Origin: an uncultured Eubacteriales bacterium
GTDB taxonomy: Bacteria; Bacillota; Clostridia; Oscillospirales; CAG-272
Length of the DNA stretch: 6,587 nt
Direction: 5' to 3'
Assembly (NCBI GenBank): GCA_934417455.1
Contig: CAKRWK010000065.1
Coordinates: 1 to 6,587, forward strand
The notes under the pieces are model-generated. The model did not search any database. It saw only the letters and a list, made by a program, of their open reading frames with translations, and was not told where the DNA came from. Of this stretch, positions 5,916 to 6,587 are shown piece after piece. Position 1 is the stretch's first letter. Every line of letters begins with the position of its first letter. Position numbers and translations under genes: made by a program.

Positions 5916-6287
5916 TTATTCTTTTTCCGCCCACTTCGCGTAGAGTTTCATGCTGCCCGTCACGGGCGTTTCCATGTCCCACGGGGACGTGCACGCGGCG
6001 TCCGTGTACCATCCCGCGAACGCGAAACCCTCGCGGGTCGGTTCGGGAATGTCCGAAAGCAGGTCGCCGTGCATGACGATGACGGAGTCCACGCGGGTGC
6101 CGCCGTCCGTGTCGAAGGACACGGTGAAGCCCTGATGGCTGACGGCGAACACCAGCGCGCCGATGAGCAGGAGAACGACGACGGCGACAAGAATGTTGGC
6201 CGTTTTCAGCGAAATGTTTACTTTTCTGTATAAACCGCCGCTTTTTTGCTCGGTTTTCGGTGCTTCGGTCATGTTCTGTTCGTTCAT
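5916..6287 (-). CDS. Small single-span membrane protein with one InlB B-repeat
   Basis: The 123-residue protein has a hydrophilic N-terminus (1-28), one strong membrane helix (about 29-49, NILVAVVVLLLIGALVFAVS) and an outer domain (about 54-119) that is a single Listeria-Bacteroides/InlB B-repeat: VSFDTDGGT (56-64), a proline-rich EPTREGFAFAGWYTD (82-96) and a closing KLYAKW (114-119). There is no cleavable signal or LPXTG sorting motif, so the helix should stay as an anchor with the repeat outside. AGGAGG (6300-6295) is 7 bases from ATG 6287; an out-of-frame ATG at 6294 sits too close to that site. The gene begins 37 bases after the permease stop and is followed by a terminator, so it is the last gene of the ABC operon. 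B-repeats are usually found in multiples on large surface proteins. Its role here is unknown; tethering or modulating sugar capture at the importer is a guess. Confidence 0.85.
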   Translation of the reverse strand: MNEQNMTEAPKTEQKSGGLYRKVNISLKTANILVAVVVLLLIGALVFAVSHQGFTVSFDTDGGTRVDSVIVMHGDLLSDIPEPTREGFAFAGWYTDAACTSPWDMETPVTGSMKLYAKWAEKE

Positions 6288-6324
6288 GAGTCATCCTCCT
6301 TTTTTTATTTTTCCGATACCGGAA

Positions 6325-6587
6325 TTATTTTCTCGCGAGGTATTTGCGCATGTCGATGGCGCAGGCCACAAGGATAATCAGACCCTTGATGATATACAGC
6401 AGGTTCTGGTCGACGGAGAGAAAGTTGAGGCCGACGAAGATAATCTGCAGAAGGAACACGCCGACGACAATGCCGCTGATTTTACCCGTACCGCCGACAA
6501 AGGAGACGCCGCCGATAACGCAGGCCGCGATGGCGTCGGATTCGTAGTTCAGACCGGTGTTGGCGGAACAGGACGCGATACGCGCGC
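6325..6587 (-). CDS. Sugar ABC transporter permease, MglC/RbsC type, C-terminal part
   Basis: The frame is open from the window edge (first complete codon 6585-6583) to TAA 6327-6325, giving the last 86 residues. They match the C-terminus of BPD_transp_2 permeases: ARIAS near the start, LNYESDAIAACVIGGVSFVGG (helix entry and the conserved GG-S-GG stretch), a hydrophobic span with IVVGVFLLQII, and the closing helix YIIKGLIILVACAIDMRKY. This arrangement, especially YELDAIAACVxGGVSF-like wording, is closest to galactose/methyl-galactoside MglC, with ribose RbsC as the alternative. The protein forms the membrane channel of a sugar importer together with an ATPase and a binding protein, expected upstream outside the window. 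No frameshift is seen. Confidence 0.9.
   Translation of the reverse strand, partial: ARIASCSANTGLNYESDAIAACVIGGVSFVGGTGKISGIVVGVFLLQIIFVGLNFLSVDQNLLYIIKGLIILVACAIDMRKYLARK

Noticed and set aside
5836..6294. An ATG at 6294 opening a 152-codon frame overlapping the InlB-repeat gene.
   Set aside because: The ATG directly abuts AGGAGG with no spacing, the translation is Arg/His-rich without motifs, and the frame runs through the terminator hairpin.
6311..6324. A small inverted repeat (TTCCG with CGGAA) between the permease stop and the InlB-repeat gene.
   Set aside because: Only five base pairs with no U-run; too weak to call a terminator, and the two genes look co-transcribed.

Overview
The window looks like a GC-rich chromosomal segment from a Gram-positive anaerobe of the Clostridia/Firmicutes type. 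The grounds are a YesM/YesN-type two-component system, a lipobox substrate-binding lipoprotein, strong AGGAGG-type ribosome binding sites, near-consensus sigma-A promoters, and a membrane protein with an InlB-type B-repeat. The species cannot be named from the sequence. Nearly all of the DNA is used, and no gap between genes exceeds about 220 bases. I see no tRNA, rRNA, CRISPR array, insertion sequence or phage gene.

Layout, left to right. (1) Positions 1-669, plus strand: the 3' part of an RmlD-like extended SDR (sugar-nucleotide reductase family), closed by a strong hairpin at 695-730. (2) Positions 731-1262: a degraded multidrug locus read on the minus strand. An 85-codon ORF joins the first helix of a MATE exporter directly to its last helix, so roughly 80% of the gene is missing. 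It is still preceded by an exact TTGACA-17-TATAAT promoter, a leader with a terminator-like hairpin, and a good ribosome binding site. (3) Positions 1332-5756, minus strand: an operon, in transcription order, of a YesN/AraC-type response regulator (5699-4104), a YesM-type sensor histidine kinase (4060-2312) and a periplasmic-binding-protein-like sugar lipoprotein (2315-1332, overlapping the kinase stop by ATGA). A promoter lies just upstream of the regulator. (4) Positions 5757-5876: a cluster of five copies of a TATCTGCCT-type motif in direct and inverted orientation, directly upstream of that promoter. (5) Positions 5874-6587, minus strand: the 3' end of a sugar ABC transporter operon. It holds the C-terminus of an MglC/RbsC-type permease, a 123-residue single-span membrane protein with one InlB B-repeat, and a terminator hairpin.

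Inferred working model: a three-component sugar-sensing module (binding lipoprotein, Cache-domain kinase, AraC-type regulator) lies downstream of a sugar ABC importer. The lipoprotein has no transporter genes after it and is translationally coupled to the kinase, so it is more likely a co-sensor than an import component. The TATCTGCCT cluster is the obvious candidate binding region for the regulator or for another regulator of the locus. The features that most merit follow-up are this motif cluster, the InlB-repeat protein riding with an ABC permease, and the internally deleted MATE gene that keeps an intact promoter and leader.
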